Assembly (NCBI GenBank): GCA_965153455.1
Contig: OZ234496.1
Location: forward strand, 10,687,863-10,751,862
Length of the DNA: 64,000 nt
Direction of reading: 5' to 3'
Source: Sphagnum compactum
Lineage: Eukaryota > Bryophyta > Sphagnopsida > Sphagnales
Both the position numbers and the translations under genes were made by a program. Numbering within the stretch: the first letter of the stretch is position 1; every line of letters begins with the position of its first letter. The notes beneath the pieces were generated by a model. It was not told the origin of the DNA and ran no database searches. It saw only the letters and a program-made list of their open reading frames with translations. This document shows positions 13,389 to 22,582 of the stretch, one piece after another.

Positions 13389-13760
13389 TCAATGCTTGTA
13401 AGCTGCACTTGAAGTTGAGACGAAGTTGAGATTCTCAGCTGCGAAGTTGGTGTAGTTCGCGGGGTACTTCATGGAGAGCTGCACAATTGCAAGCTCCTCA
13501 TCATCACGGTAAACCCTATGATCAATTGTAGCTTGTTGTTGATCAGGCTGGAAGCGCATAACAAGATTAGGATTCTGTGAGTTGGGTAGTATTGAGCCAG
13601 TTGCCCCAACTACAACATTGTTTGAGCCGTTGCTGATGGAGCATCTGAGCTCGTAATCTCTTCGACTAGGAAACGAAAACTGCTGTAACAAATTAATGTT
13701 GTTGCAATCACTACATGATGCGAACGGAGCTCCGTGCAAGCAAGCAAAGCGAGCGAGCAT
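13389..13760 (-). CDS. Uncharacterised 123-aa ORF in a GC-richer island
   Basis: This uninterrupted frame starts with an ATG at 13760 and ends with a stop at 13389. The first 45 residues (MLARFACLHGAPFASCSDCN, then Arg/Ser-rich sequence) could be an organelle transit peptide. The rest is rich in Asn, Gln and Ser, with a charged stretch reading RDDEELAIVQLSMKYP at about residues 87-102. I recognise no domain. It stands out because its base composition is much less AT-rich than the flanks and codon use looks gene-like. It could be a real small gene, the first exon of a larger one, or a captured gene fragment. The 126-codon ORF on the opposite strand nearby (13734-14114) overlaps it and is probably a shadow. 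Confidence 0.4.
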   Translation of the reverse strand: MLARFACLHGAPFASCSDCNNINLLQQFSFPSRRDYELRCSISNGSNNVVVGATGSILPNSQNPNLVMRFQPDQQQATIDHRVYRDDEELAIVQLSMKYPANYTNFAAENLNFVSTSSAAYKH

Positions 13761-14029
13761 CGCGAGGAAGATGATGACCTAATCTGTCTCCTCTTCCCGT
13801 TCGTAGTGCAAAGCTTTCGGTTGCCACCCTTTTCTAACAGACGACCAACGACACAAGACGCTAAGCCACGCTACGCTGCAGCTGCAGTAGAACAACCCCC
13901 ACCCCATGCTCATTCACTCGAGGTTGAAAGAGGTTGGGTCCGCCATCGCCACTGTCCTCGCTGCAACCCTGCACCAAGCACAAACGCTAGCAAGGACAAT
14001 TCCAAGTTATTGGTTTTGATTTTTGAGCC

Positions 14030-14067
14030 TTTTTTTTTTTTTTTTTTTTTGGGAGGGTGGGGGAGGG
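14030..14067 (+). other. T21 tract followed by a G-quadruplex motif
   Basis: A run of 21 T (14030-14050) is followed directly by GGGAGGGTGGGGGAGGG (14051-14067). That is four G-runs of three or more with single-base loops, the pattern for a very stable parallel G-quadruplex on the plus strand. It separates the GC-richer island from the CT-rich tandem repeat. Confidence 0.7.
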
Positions 14068-14106
14068 ACGTAATTCTGGTCTCTTTCTCTCTTTTCTTTT
14101 CTTCTG

Positions 14107-14320
14107 TTCTCTAAACCCTAAACCTCTTCTCTTTTGTTCTCTTCTCTTTCTCTTCTCTTCTTTGAACCCTAAACCTCTTCTCTTTTGTTCTGTTCTCTTT
14201 CTCTTCTCTTCCTTGAACCCTAACCTCATCTCTTCTCTTTTCCAAAGCTCTTCTCTTCTCTTCTTCTTCTTTTCTTTAAACCCTAGACCTCTTCTCTTGT
14301 TTAAACCCTAAACCTACTCT
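14107..14320 (+). repeat. CT-rich tandem repeat carrying telo-box motifs
   Basis: Units of roughly 55-60 bp each combine a CTCTTCTCTTTTGTTCTCTT-type pyrimidine run with a telomere-like AACCCTAAACC motif. The motif occurs near 14112, 14166, 14215 (shortened), 14278 (AAACCCTAGACC) and 14305. The plant telomere unit is CCCTAAA, and AAACCCTAA is the promoter element called the telo-box. The repeat lies upstream of the minus-strand ORF at 13389-13760. It could be a promoter/5'-UTR pyrimidine patch, or a slippage-expanded repeat. ORFs through it are low-complexity artefacts. Confidence 0.7.
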
Positions 14321-14579
14321 CATATGTTCTCTTTCACTTCTTTAAACCGTAAAACATTGCCTAGATTTTTCCCTTTGTTTTTTCAGCCCACTTACCTACT
14401 TGAAGAAACCTGTTTTCAACAATGTATTAGCCAAGTTGTATTGGGATCTTTTGACCACATGCCTTTCTCCTATACCAAATTTCTAAATTTTTTAATAGTT
14501 AAAACCGATGTGTTTTTTTAACTTCTCAAGTCCTTTTAAAAAAATAGACATTGGTTTAGGGTTTAAGATTTGAAGAACT

Positions 14580-17399
14580 CCGCGATGGCACTCAATGCCG
14601 CACCGCTGTTGTAACCTTTCACTAGCATTGGACATTTTCATGCTGAAGAAGAACACTACCAAGACGCACTGCAACAATGTTGGGCTCAACGTTCTAGAAA
14701 ATGCACCCTTGGTGGTTTACTAGGCAGCCCTGGCTAGGCACTGGTTAGTCATGGGCCTCAAGACCGACAATTCACCTGTTGAGGCGTGACTGTCCAACAT
14801 GGAGGGGGCCATCGAGCACATTGCGTTTCTCACGGCCACTGGCAACCTTTCGGTCAACCAGCTGATGGAGCGTGAGGCGGTGTTGCTCAAATTCACAATT
14901 AGCGAGGACCACCAAGCCGCGCTGTGAGGGCGCAAAGGCTTGGCAAGGACCAAGCTAGGCCTAGACGAGGACCTCACGCCCGCACAATAGGCGCTCAAGT
15001 CGGAGCTGTGGCCATTGTTCAAGGAGGCCAAGGCGGCAGGCAAGCGCGCCTTTTGGTGCGTAGCCGAACTCTTCATCAACGGCATTCGGATTTGCCCGCC
15101 CTCCTCTATCTAGGGGCACGGGGACTAGAGAGACCTATGCATGGTATTATGGAACATGCACGAGGGTGGTGTAAATAAACTGGAAACAGGGGTGTAAATA
15201 TTAGAGTTATTTCAGGATGCTGACCTTGTTTTATTAACCGAAACCTGGCACTTCCCAAGCCAACATTTGCCACACGTTGAAGGGTTTGACTCACTTGTAG
15301 TAGTGCGCACTATGTAACCAGGAAGAACAAAAACAATAAAACATAGCGGGGGGTTTGCTACTTATTTTCGTAGCCACCTCAGCCCAAACTTGTCACAGTG
15401 GAAGGAAGGAAGCCACGATTCTTATCTATGGCTACGGGTCAGCAGGGGTACTGCCCCTGATTTATTTGTCTGCATGGTGTATGTTGCCCTTGTTGGCTCC
15501 AAACACGAGAGCGAATCCTTCTTCCAAAACCTGGCAGCAGATATTGCTGAAATTCAAACTCTAGGGGGCATAGTACTATTGGGAGGGGATTTTAATGTGC
15601 GTACTGCAGCGTTACCAAATATCATTGACACTAACAACCTTTGTGAACTGTTACAGGCGCCTGAGCTTGCTGAGACTGAGCAACCAATCGTTGTGGCTAA
15701 GCGATAAAACTGCGACGCTAGTGTTGGTGATTGGGGCTGCGAGCTTTTGGACCTATGTTGTGACGCTGGGTAGCTCATCCTCAATGGCCAAACACCTAGT
15801 GACGAATCAAGGGAGTTCACTTGTGTAGCACTGTCGATTATATTGTTGGTTCCCTGCAATTTGGCAAGTTGCTACACACCTTGAGGTGATAACAAACGAC
15901 ACCCGCTACTGCGCGATGGGGGGAGACCCTGACCATAGGCCGTTACGCCTATGGTTGAGTATCGATTGTAGCTTTGTTGAGCCACAACGTATAGTTGTAA
16001 CAAAAAAATTCTTACCTAGGTTCAAATATGATAAATCAAAAGCTGAAGAGTATCAGCTTGCCCTAATAGCGAGTCTTGGAAACTTCTGGGTTATTGACTC
16101 AATTGAGCATCTGGGGGCAAACGAGTTAGCTAACCTACTACAGCAGTGCGTGGGTGCTGCAACAGAGTCTATTTTTGGCAACAAGGTTTCGGGAGGAAAC
16201 TGCAGAGAGAGACATTGCCATAAACCCTGGTTTGACAACGTTCAACTGCTTTCTAATGAAAGGCTTTCCAGAAGCCCTTTCCACTTGGGTGGTCCACGCG
16301 CTCTTTAAAGGGGGCAATGCCTACGAATTTGACAACTATAGGGGGATAACTGTTGGGCCTATCCTAGCAAAGTTGTTCGCTATGATCCTTGACAAAAGGT
16401 TGTGCGAGTGGGCTGAACAACATGGGTTACGTGCCAAGGGTCAAGTTGGGTTTCGCAAAGATTACCGCATTATCATACTGCGAACTCTAATAGAACAGAT
16501 CAAGGCAAAAACGAAGCCACTCTATTGTTGCTTTGTGGATTTCAAAAAAACGTTTGATACTGTGCCGCGTGAAGTGTTATGGGAGGTGTTGGCTGGCCTC
16601 GGGGTGGAGGGAAGCTTCTTGCGATGCTTGCAGGCGATGTATGCCAAGGATACCGTACGCATCAACCACCCAAGCGAGGGTGTCACCTCCAGCTTCAAGT
16701 GCCAGTAAGGTGTGAAGCAAGGTTGCTCTCTCAGCCCCCTACTGTTTGGGCTATATTTGGATGCCCTGGAGGGGCGTTTGGACGGTAGAGAATGCAATGC
16801 ACCGGCCCTAGCAGACGTGCATGTATGGCTGTTGCTTTTTGCAGATGACCTTACTTTAACATCAGAATCAGAGGTGGGACTACATCAATAGTTAGACACG
16901 CTCTAGCAATTCTATGCTAAACGTGGATTTATAGTGAACGTGAAAAAAATAAAAGTCATTGTGTTCAATTCTGTTAACCCATGCTAAGAGTTTGTGTTTG
17001 AAGGTGATGCTATTGAGCATGTGCAGACCTTCAAATACCTGGGGATCCTACTCGAGACCACCCCGAACTTGGATAGTGCAGTGGAACATCTAGTAGTTAC
17101 CAATAGGTTTTCGTTGCTCGCACTGAATCGCCACTGTGCATAGCTACATATTATGGACATCCAGTTATGCTGTGATTTCTTCAACACGTTGGTGCGTTCC
17201 ACAACAAGCTATGCTTGTGAGGTTTGGGTGGACTTTAAGAAAATAGAGGCTATTGAAGTAATGTATCGAGGGTTCTTCAAGTCCTTGCTCGGGGTGCGAA
17301 AAACAACAAGCACGTCCATCGTGTTGGTAGAATTTGGGAAATTCCCCTTTGAACATTTTGCATGTGGACAAGCGTTGTTGTATTATAACCGTGTGAACA
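14580..17399 (+). mobile_element. Decayed L1-type LINE, 5' and central part
   Basis: A plus-strand non-LTR retrotransposon is readable in order through many stops. The ORF1 tail is at about 14720-15113 (TKLGLDEDLT, then LFKEAKAAGKRAFW). The AP-type endonuclease is at about 15145-15870, with the LLTETW glutamate box and GGDFNVR. The reverse transcriptase is at about 16240-16960 (VGFRKDY, FVDFKKTFDTVP, GVKQGCSLSPLLFGLYLD, and the catalytic FADD box at 16838-16849). The region after RT runs to 17399 (FKYLGILLETTPNLD, then ACEVWVDFKK). Its base composition is less AT-rich than the flanks. The ORF is cut by an insertion at 17399/17400 and resumes in frame at 19814. Confidence 0.85.
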
Positions 17400-18026
17400 T
17401 GTGAGCCATACCGACATGGCCATGGCTAATAGTCTCAATGTTTAAGAATTGTGTTAGGAATATTCGAGTGTGATGAGGTTTTTAGGGGGGTTTAACAACT
17501 TTGTGTTATAATAGGGGTAGAGGAATGCGCGCAAGGTGTGGGGGGGTTGTTTTGTTTTTCGAAATGCGATATTGGTTGGGTTAGTCCTTTTCTTCAGCAA
17601 AAAGTTGGTAAACTATAATTTTAGAACCTTAGTAGCGTAAGAAGGAGCGAGAAATCGCTAGGGAGTTGAGGGAAGGAAAAATAAACACCGGAGTTCATGG
17701 TGTGCAACAAAACATTGGTCTTGTATCAGTATTTAACAAGCAGCAAGGATGTTGGGAATCTGTGAAGCAGGAGGAGGGGGTTAGTGAAAGGCCCAATAGA
17801 GATAGAGCAATCTTCAAGCCATAGGAACGAAGGATTAATTCGAATCAGCTTAATGGTTAAATAGATGATGTGGTAGTGTGCCAATGATAATAGGAGTCTC
17901 ATAAGGACTGCAACGTTTATTTAGATTATGAGTAAGCTCGACAAGGAGCTATGGGTACATGTTAAGTCCTGGCCTATGCCATGGTTCATAGCTGTAGGAA
18001 GTCTAGAATGCGTCGAATAGTACGAA

Positions 18027-18440
18027 CTAGATAGTCCGCCTTGCTGTTAGGAGGTAGGCGACGAATCGACCGCGCAACCAACGATAGTGTCCAACGCCGG
18101 GAACTAAAGACCAAGCGAAGATAGAAGTGTCTTCGGTTTCATAACAACCTTCACAAATGGTTTCGGGTTCGTCACCAGAAACAGGATCGACTTGTAACAA
18201 GATCACCAGGGTGCGGGAGTTTGGCGAAATGCGGTAATACCAGGCTCGAGGGGGTTCAACTTCGAGACGAGCGCGCACCTCTCGAGGTTTGAGTTCTTCG
18301 TCACGGGGATGCTGCGTTAGAGTCAAATCTAAAGACGATTTCGAAGGCGGTTCCTCGTTCATTTGTGCGGCTTGGGGCCCGTAGGAGGTGACTGTGCGCG
18401 ACGCCATGCTTGTAAGGAAGAGAGGAAAAATCTTCAACAA
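18027..18440 (-). CDS. Uncharacterised 137-aa ORF inside the LTR-like insertion
   Basis: This uninterrupted minus-strand frame has a second in-frame ATG that would start MASRTVTSYGPQAAQ. The product is GC-rich and Pro/Arg/Glu-rich. It has an LDLTL motif near residue 38, which resembles an EAR-type repression motif, and a short Cys pair (CEGC). No DNA-binding domain or retroelement domain was recognised. It runs opposite to the presumed orientation of the insertion. It may be a captured host fragment, a chance frame in a CpG-rich part of an LTR, or an unknown small ORF. Confidence 0.3.
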   Translation of the reverse strand: MLKIFPLFLTSMASRTVTSYGPQAAQMNEEPPSKSSLDLTLTQHPRDEELKPREVRARLEVEPPRAWYYRISPNSRTLVILLQVDPVSGDEPETICEGCYETEDTSIFAWSLVPGVGHYRWLRGRFVAYLLTARRTI

Positions 18441-18639
18441 AAATCAAATTGCAATGAAGGTAGAGGGGATTTGTGACATCAAGTTATGTGATCATAATTT
18501 ATACGCAAGGAAAGGAAGGGAGTGGGTAAAGAATGGCCTAGGACCATGGTAAGGTAAAACCTTTGTGTCAAAGGATAAAATGTGAGGGTTTAAGTAAGTT
18601 TGCTTGGGGGGAAGTGGGAGTAAGTGCAAAGGAACCTTC

Positions 18640-18730
18640 TCCTTCCATTGACCACCGAGCAAAGGGACCTTCTCCTTCTCCTTCCATTGACCACCGAGTA
18701 AGGGGTTCTTCTCCTTCTCCTTCTCTTTAA
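18640..18730. repeat. Short direct repeats (CTTCTCCTT / CCATTGACCACCGAG)
   Basis: The phrase CCATTGACCACCGAG followed by an A/G-rich bridge and CCTTCTCCTTCTCC occurs twice about 50 bp apart. A third CTTCTCC block runs to about 18722. This is a small slippage-type repeat within the LTR-like insertion, just upstream of the TATA-like sequence. Confidence 0.6.
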
Positions 18731-18960
18731 AAGGCGAACTTGGGTGATTGGGGTGCTCTCTTTTTCCGACGGGAGATGACCTCTAATTCAATCTCGAGAG
18801 TTCTAGTTCTGACAAGCTCTTAAGGAGGAAAAGGATGATCAACTTTGGGAATGGAGAAGGGGAAAGAGAGTAGAAGGGGGATTTGGTAAGAGTTTTGGAA
18901 GGATGGAGGTGAGTAAGAATAGTATTGGGAAGTTAGAACTTTAGGGAAAGTTAATAAACC

Positions 18961-19505
18961 CTCTCGGGTTTTGTAGCATAACTTCCTAGTTATTTAGCTA
19001 CAGATCCTGAGATTTGGTACGAAGGTGCGTCTACTAGTTAGCTTTCCAAAGAGCTAAAGCAAGCCGAATTTGAACAATCTGGGTGTGAGAAACAATTCTC
19101 CAAGTGACTGTTGGTCTGCAGTCAAGTTGGACCAACTACTTGCACAAAATCCTCTCAGGTTTTATAGCATAGTTTCCTAGTTATTTAGCTGCAGATCCTA
19201 AGATTTGGTAGGGAGGTGCGTCTACTAGTTAGCTTTCCAAAGAGCTAAAGCAAGTCGAATTTGAACAATCTGGGTGTGAGAAACAATTCTCCAAGTGACT
19301 GGTGGTCTGTTGTCAAGTTGGACCAACTACTTCCACAAAATCCTCTCGGGTTTTATAGCATAATTTCCTAGTTATTTAGCTGCAGATCCTAAGATTTGGT
19401 AAGGAGGTGTGTCTACTAGTTAGCTTTCCAAAGAGCTAAAGCAAGCCGAATTTGAACAATCTGGGTGTGAGAAACAATTCTTTAAATGATTGCTAGTTGT
19501 AGCCA
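18961..19505. repeat. 191-bp tandem repeat, nearly three copies
   Basis: Units begin at CTCTCGGG/CTCTCAGG at 18961, 19152 and 19343, giving an exact 191-bp period twice. Interior landmarks such as AGATTTGGTA (19010, 19201, 19392) keep the same spacing. The copies differ by only scattered substitutions, and the third diverges after about 19490. The high similarity suggests recent expansion or homogenisation inside the LTR-like insertion. Confidence 0.85.
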
Positions 19506-19808
19506 AGTTTAAAGAAGTGTTGAGTTCATAAAAGTTTGTTTAAAGGGATGACAATTTAGTATAAGGTTCTAGGATCGGAAATGTGGGGATCAAAAATAAT
19601 AATAATAACAAAATAAAATAAAATAAAAAATATAGCTATCAATGTTAAGTTGTGAATGAAGCATAGGCGGCAAAGAAATTTAATCTCAACTACAAACGCA
19701 ATCTAGCATCTAGAAGTACGCTCGCTTCGTCTTTCACCGGTAGCATTTATGCTTTCAAGTATAGTCACCTTGTAGAACCGGGAGTAGAGGGACAAAAGTT
19801 GCCTCACA

Positions 19809-20820
19809 GAACACGGTCACTAAAGACCACATCTTAGGAAAGGCATGGGAAGCCCAGCTCGCTATGCTTGCTGCGGGAAAGAAATGTTGGGCTAGATCCG
19901 TGAAAAAATGGTTATTCAAGAATCAGCCCCAGGAGGTGGCAGGTTTTCTACCTCGGCTCCTGGGACAACGCACATACATTCAACCCATCTAGCAAGGGTG
20001 AGAGGCTAGGCGGAGAGCCAAGTACTTTGGTGCAACGCACACAACGTACGGCTGGGAGTTCAGATGACTAAGCTGGCCGCGCTACAACTAGTGCAGCCGG
20101 TTGGTGCTAGATTTACGATAGGAGGCCCGATCAACCAGGAGGCTGGGGCCCACCCCTTCCAGGTTTTCCCCACACAATATTGAGTGTAAAAATGGTGAAG
20201 GATTTTATGTGGCTGGCTTACATTGAAAAGCTCTTTACCAACCCTGAGATCGGAATTAGCGTGCAGACAAGATACTTGCGCTTCAAGGGTATGTTGTACG
20301 AGAACGAAAGCTACTTGTGTGACATCAGCTGTGTTCAGTTGTGGAAAGTTCTGGCCCGGTTTCGGTGTGGTAACACGCAGCTTGAGGTAGTGCTAAGTGC
20401 GTGGAAAGGCGTGTCATACACAGAGAAGCTTTGTCAAGGTTGCGATTTGGGGAAGGTTGAGGATGAAGAGCACTTGCTTCTTGTTTGTCCAAATACACAG
20501 AAAGTTAGGGAACGCTTTTGTTCGGCCCTGCCCCTCACCCACACTAGCACTCTTGCTAAGCTCATGCAGACTACAAACACGGTTGCCCTAGCCAACACTC
20601 TTGCTGAGCTCATGCAGACTACGAACACGGTTGCCTTAGCCAAGTTTGTGGCATGCTACCAGTACCAAAGGACAATCTGTCCTCCATGATCTACCTTTCG
20701 TCTAATGGACTCTCTGGTCCCAAACGGACGTAAAATTGTAAACAATTTACAGTAAATAGTATGCAAAGATTTAAACCCAATCTGAAAAATAAAAGCCACC
20801 ATCACCTCCCTATTAAAAAA
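19809..20820 (+). mobile_element. Decayed L1-type LINE, 3' part
   Basis: This continues the LINE broken at 17399. The frame resumes with TKDHILGKAWEAQLAMLAAG and then KKWLFKNQPQEVAGFLP. After several disablements an uninterrupted 169-codon stretch (20180-20689) carries the C-terminal LINE Cys/His region: ARFRCGNTQLE, then CQGCDLGKVEDEEHLLLVCP, a C-x2-C...H...C arrangement. A stop at 20687-20689 is followed by a 3' UTR and an A-run near 20814-20822, which may be the tail. There is no intact RT, so this part is inactive. Confidence 0.8.
20551..20644 (+). repeat. 48-bp in-frame tandem duplication in the LINE C-terminus
   Basis: A 48-bp unit starting TCTTGCT occurs at 20551 and 20599 with few differences, duplicating 16 residues (LMQTTNTVALA core) without breaking the frame. 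Confidence 0.85.
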
Positions 20821-20955
20821 AAACCACACCCCATGATGAAATCCAATCCAATTCTGAATCTCTATGCAAAGATTTCAACACAAAGGGGAAATTAAAAGCG
20901 ATCATTCTCCCTCCTTTAAAAACAACCATACCCCATGATGAAATCCAATCAAATC
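20761..20955. repeat. About 103-bp diverged tandem duplication
   Basis: Two copies begin ATGCAAAGATTT (20761 and about 20863), and both end with a block reading CCCCATGATGAAATCCAATC. They differ by substitutions and small indels in between. The duplication sits at the 3' end of the LINE and may include its tail. Confidence 0.7.
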
Positions 20956-21540
20956 ATTCAAAGAAAGATTCTAACAATAAATCGAAATGCTCAAAACAAT
21001 TCGAATCCTAGGTCAAAGTGCTCCAAAATATACCAACCCTAGCCTAAAATACTTAAGCCAAAACTTCTTTTTGTATTGGAATAAATGTTTTGTGACCTAA
21101 GGTCTGACAACTTGGGCTCAACTAACCAACCAATCAACCCAAGGACATACTTTCAATGGCCTACTGTCCCTAGGCCCTTAGGCTTTCAAACCATCATGTG
21201 CCATGTAAGCAGCCATGTCATTCTTGGGCTCTTGGGGATTGGGCGCCTGTGTAAATGCCACTTGAGCCCAATTTTGAGCATTCAGGCAATAAGAATGCTC
21301 CATTATGAGTTGGCCCATAGTGTAAAACGGGCCTAAGATATGGCCTCATTCGAATTTTGAAAGAAATATAAGTACATATCTGCATCCCGACGAGTGTCAT
21401 GCGCTCATTTTTACTGGCTCCCGGCCGTGCCCGAAATTACCTGACCCCTCAGATATTTTTAGCACCCGTATTGGCGGCCAGCGTTTGCTACTACTTCTTA
21501 CTTACCAGCCAAACCCTAAAAGTACCCTAACTTCTACACG

Positions 21541-21712
21541 TCGTCAGATTAGACCAAGCTTTAATCCGACGGTAACCGTCTACAGTTTGTACGCATAGCA
21601 TTCGCTTACCGCTACGCCCCCTCAAATTTCTTCCAATTGAAAAGGGAAAAAAGAAGTAATAGAAATAAAACAATCACTTGTCGTCGGATTGGACGAAGCT
21701 TTAATCCGACGG
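21541..21712. promoter_or_regulatory. Duplicated 32-bp hairpin motif upstream of the cyclophilin gene
   Basis: A 32-bp sequence occurs at 21541-21572 and 21681-21712, 140 bp apart, with 3 mismatches. In the second copy the ends form a perfect 9-bp inverted repeat, CGTCGGATT...AATCCGACG, around a 12-base loop. The first copy has one arm change. The similarity continues more weakly into a shared TCAAATTTCTTCCAATT further on. It may be a cis-element duplicated in the distal promoter or the relic of a small transposon. Confidence 0.6.
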
Positions 21713-21885
21713 CACATTCCATTCACTTAGAGCCTGTCAAATTTCTTCCAATTTAAATTAAAAAAGAACCCCCCAAAAAAAAACAGAAAGAAAGAAAAAA
21801 TTATAAATAAATTAAATAATAAAAATTAGTCACGAGTAAAAACTCCATTGAATGCGTAGAAGCCAGGTGCCACTTTTTTGGTGCC

Positions 21886-22150
21886 CAGCCAATCAAATTA
21901 GAGCGGGGCTAGGTTAAACCTGGTGGTAAATAAGTAAGAAAGAGAGTGCGTAAGTAAAACGCGTCGTATGTGTCCTGAACCTTCTTCGTCCTCGTTGTCA
22001 TCGTTGAAGCTTCTCGCACGCACGAACTAGGGGGAGTCGGATTCTTCAGAGACGCGGGTGACGACGTTCGGAGAAGGAGGAGGAGCTTTGCTGTGGATTT
22101 TCCTCCGATTGTGTTCCGTCTTTAAGATCCTTCGAGTTTATTGTCGCCAG
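21886..22150 (+). promoter_or_regulatory. Probable cyclophilin core promoter and 5' UTR exon
   Basis: A CCAAT box lies in AGCCAATCAAATTA (about 21887-21900), followed by GC-richer DNA and a CT-containing leader (CCTTCTTCGTCCTCG near 21978). A first noncoding exon would end at CAG with donor GTGCGT at 22151. The exact transcription start cannot be set from sequence. A telo-box-like AAACCCTAAAA lies further upstream near 21511. Confidence 0.45.
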
Positions 22151-22577
22151 GTGCGTGGTGGTGCCAGGGTTTTTTTGGGGGGGATTTTTGGATGGTTTTT
22201 GGAATTTCTTTTCGCGTTTGTGCCGAGTGCTGTGTGTGCTACGGTCGGGGAGGAAGTGCTCTGGTGGTTTTGCGGAGTTTGGAGTGTCTTTCGTTCCTTC
22301 CTGTACGGATAGCGCAAGTTTTACATGTGCACTTCTGAGTTTGGACTGTGGTTTTCGCTTATTATTGTGTTGTAGTGTGATAGACATATCTGTTGTGAAA
22401 GAATCGACGTGATTAGCTTTGGTTTCTCTTCTTTTATTGTACCAGTTTTGAGCACACGCAATTATCATAATAGCGTTGTTTCTTGAGCTTTCTGGTTGTT
22501 TTTGTGTTCGTCGTTGTTGTTAGGGAGTTGTTGATGCTGTTATTAAACTTGCTGCTGTCTCGATTCTTCTTCCGCAG
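22151..22577 (+). other. Inferred 5'-UTR intron of the cyclophilin gene
   Basis: The donor is CAG|GTGCGT at 22150/22151. The acceptor is TTCTTCCGCAG ending at 22577, five bases before the start codon at 22583. The interior is T-rich, as in plant introns. Splicing here joins a GC-rich leader directly to the CDS. The short ORFs that cross this region on both strands are not coding. Confidence 0.6.
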
Positions 22578-22582
22578 TAAAC

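Larger units (their letters stand above)
17400..19808. mobile_element. LTR-like insertion (candidate solo LTR), nested in the LINE
   Basis: The insertion starts TGTGAG (17400-17405) and ends CTCACA (19803-19808), a perfect 6-bp inverted terminus of the TG...CA kind used by LTR retrotransposons. It is flanked by the identical pentamer GAACA (17395-17399 and 19809-19813), a 5-bp target duplication. Removing the 2409 bp plus one pentamer restores the LINE reading frame exactly. I see no second copy of its start within the insertion, no primer-binding site and no gag-pol, so a solo LTR or a short non-autonomous element fits best. It contains a TATA-like TTTAAAAGG at about 18725, a 191-bp tandem repeat, an A/T-rich stretch at 19590-19640, and a minus-strand ORF. 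Confidence 0.7.

Noticed and set aside
13734-14114. 126-codon plus-strand ORF
   Set aside because: It overlaps the minus-strand ORF and runs into the poly-T and G4 tract, giving a Phe run. Likely a shadow frame.
14057-14311. ORFs through the CT-rich repeat on both strands
   Set aside because: They encode Leu/Phe/Ser or Lys/Arg/Glu low-complexity products created by the tandem repeat.
22046-22468. 140-codon minus-strand ORF
   Set aside because: It lies over the cyclophilin 5' leader and its intron on the opposite strand, with no motif.
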